A stretch of 64,000 bases of DNA from Skeletonema tropicum (Eukaryota > Bacillariophyta > Thalassiosirophyceae > Thalassiosirales > Thalassiosiraceae). The translations under genes and the position numbers were made by a program. The stretch is taken from NCBI GenBank assembly GCA_037178625.1, contig CM074130.1:1178001-1242000 (forward strand), in the 5' to 3' direction. A model generated the notes under the pieces. It ran no database searches. It was given only the letters and a program-made list of their open reading frames with translations, and had not been told where the DNA came from. Below are positions 63,866 to 64,000 of the stretch, piece by piece; positions within the stretch are counted from its first letter, which is position 1, and each line of letters begins with the position of its first letter.

Positions 63866-64000
63866 CTTGAGTCTATTGCACCATCAGGTGTTTGGTTGCT
63901 ATGCGCTTAGAGTTTAGAGTTCGCTTTTTAGCGCTTTTGCTTCTTGGATGGCGGCGGGCTTTGGTCACGAGCAGGGTCATGAGTCACGAGTCAAGACAGA
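63866..64000. other. Window end, promoter side of the fusion gene
   Basis: Upstream of the fusion gene start. No gene seen in 135 bp; GAGTCACGAGTCA near the end is a short local repeat. Confidence 0.3.

Noticed and set aside
1..64000. CRISPR arrays, bacterial operons, Shine-Dalgarno sites, rRNA, tRNA genes
   Set aside because: None seen. Exons, introns and protein families are eukaryotic. tRNAs cannot be fully excluded by eye.

Overview
The window looks like nuclear DNA of a centric diatom, probably of the Thalassiosira/Cyclotella/Skeletonema group (inference). Support: short GT-AG introns of about 60-350 nt, dense genes on both strands, a plastid-type leader with a TAFAP cleavage motif, diatom-style LRR and EF-hand proteins, a diatom-type retroelement integrase tail, and many mitochondrial or ER membrane proteins of eukaryotic families.

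Layout. 0-7.2 kb: M23-type peptidase, Vma12-like V-ATPase assembly factor, broken LRR surface protein, complex I subunit NDUFB2, SpoU-type RNA methyltransferase. 7.8-14.5 kb: a very large repeated EF-hand protein and the complex I assembly methyltransferase NDUFAF5. 14.9-18.8 kb: repeat-rich DNA with inverted repeats and retrotransposon remnants. 18.9-27.1 kb: wax-synthase-like acyltransferase, RGG-rich translation factor with a W2 domain, VOC/glyoxalase-like protein, HTTM membrane protein. 27.4-36.4 kb: short tandem-repeat protein, Hub1/UBL5, WW-domain protein, glycosyltransferase-like protein, carotenoid cleavage dioxygenase, and an EF-hand protein with a lipid-binding-like tail. 36.9-40.7 kb: the two oxidative pentose-phosphate dehydrogenases (gnd, zwf), divergent from one 296-bp spacer; zwf carries a C-terminal EF-hand. 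41-47.6 kb: COX7a-like small protein, TLC-domain protein, ZRANB3-like SNF2/NZF/HNH repair enzyme. 48-51.7 kb: decayed transposon gene and a 786-bp foldback MITE with an 8-bp target duplication. 52-58.9 kb: tandem paralogues of an unrecognised secreted domain, a small unknown gene, a TPR-like protein, ISCA1. 61.8-63.9 kb: an aspartyl hydroxylase fused to a sulfotransferase.

The strongest unexplained signal is a frame pattern. In about eleven host genes, including conserved zwf and gnd, the protein continues in another reading frame without an intron. I count about 22 steps in the +1 sense (one extra base in the genome) and three of +2. For each gene whose ends and exons I could place, removing exactly that number of bases makes the length divisible by three. 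Other long genes here (about 19 kb of coding) have none. The cause is either insertion-biased consensus error or real +1 recoding or editing; the sequence alone cannot decide.
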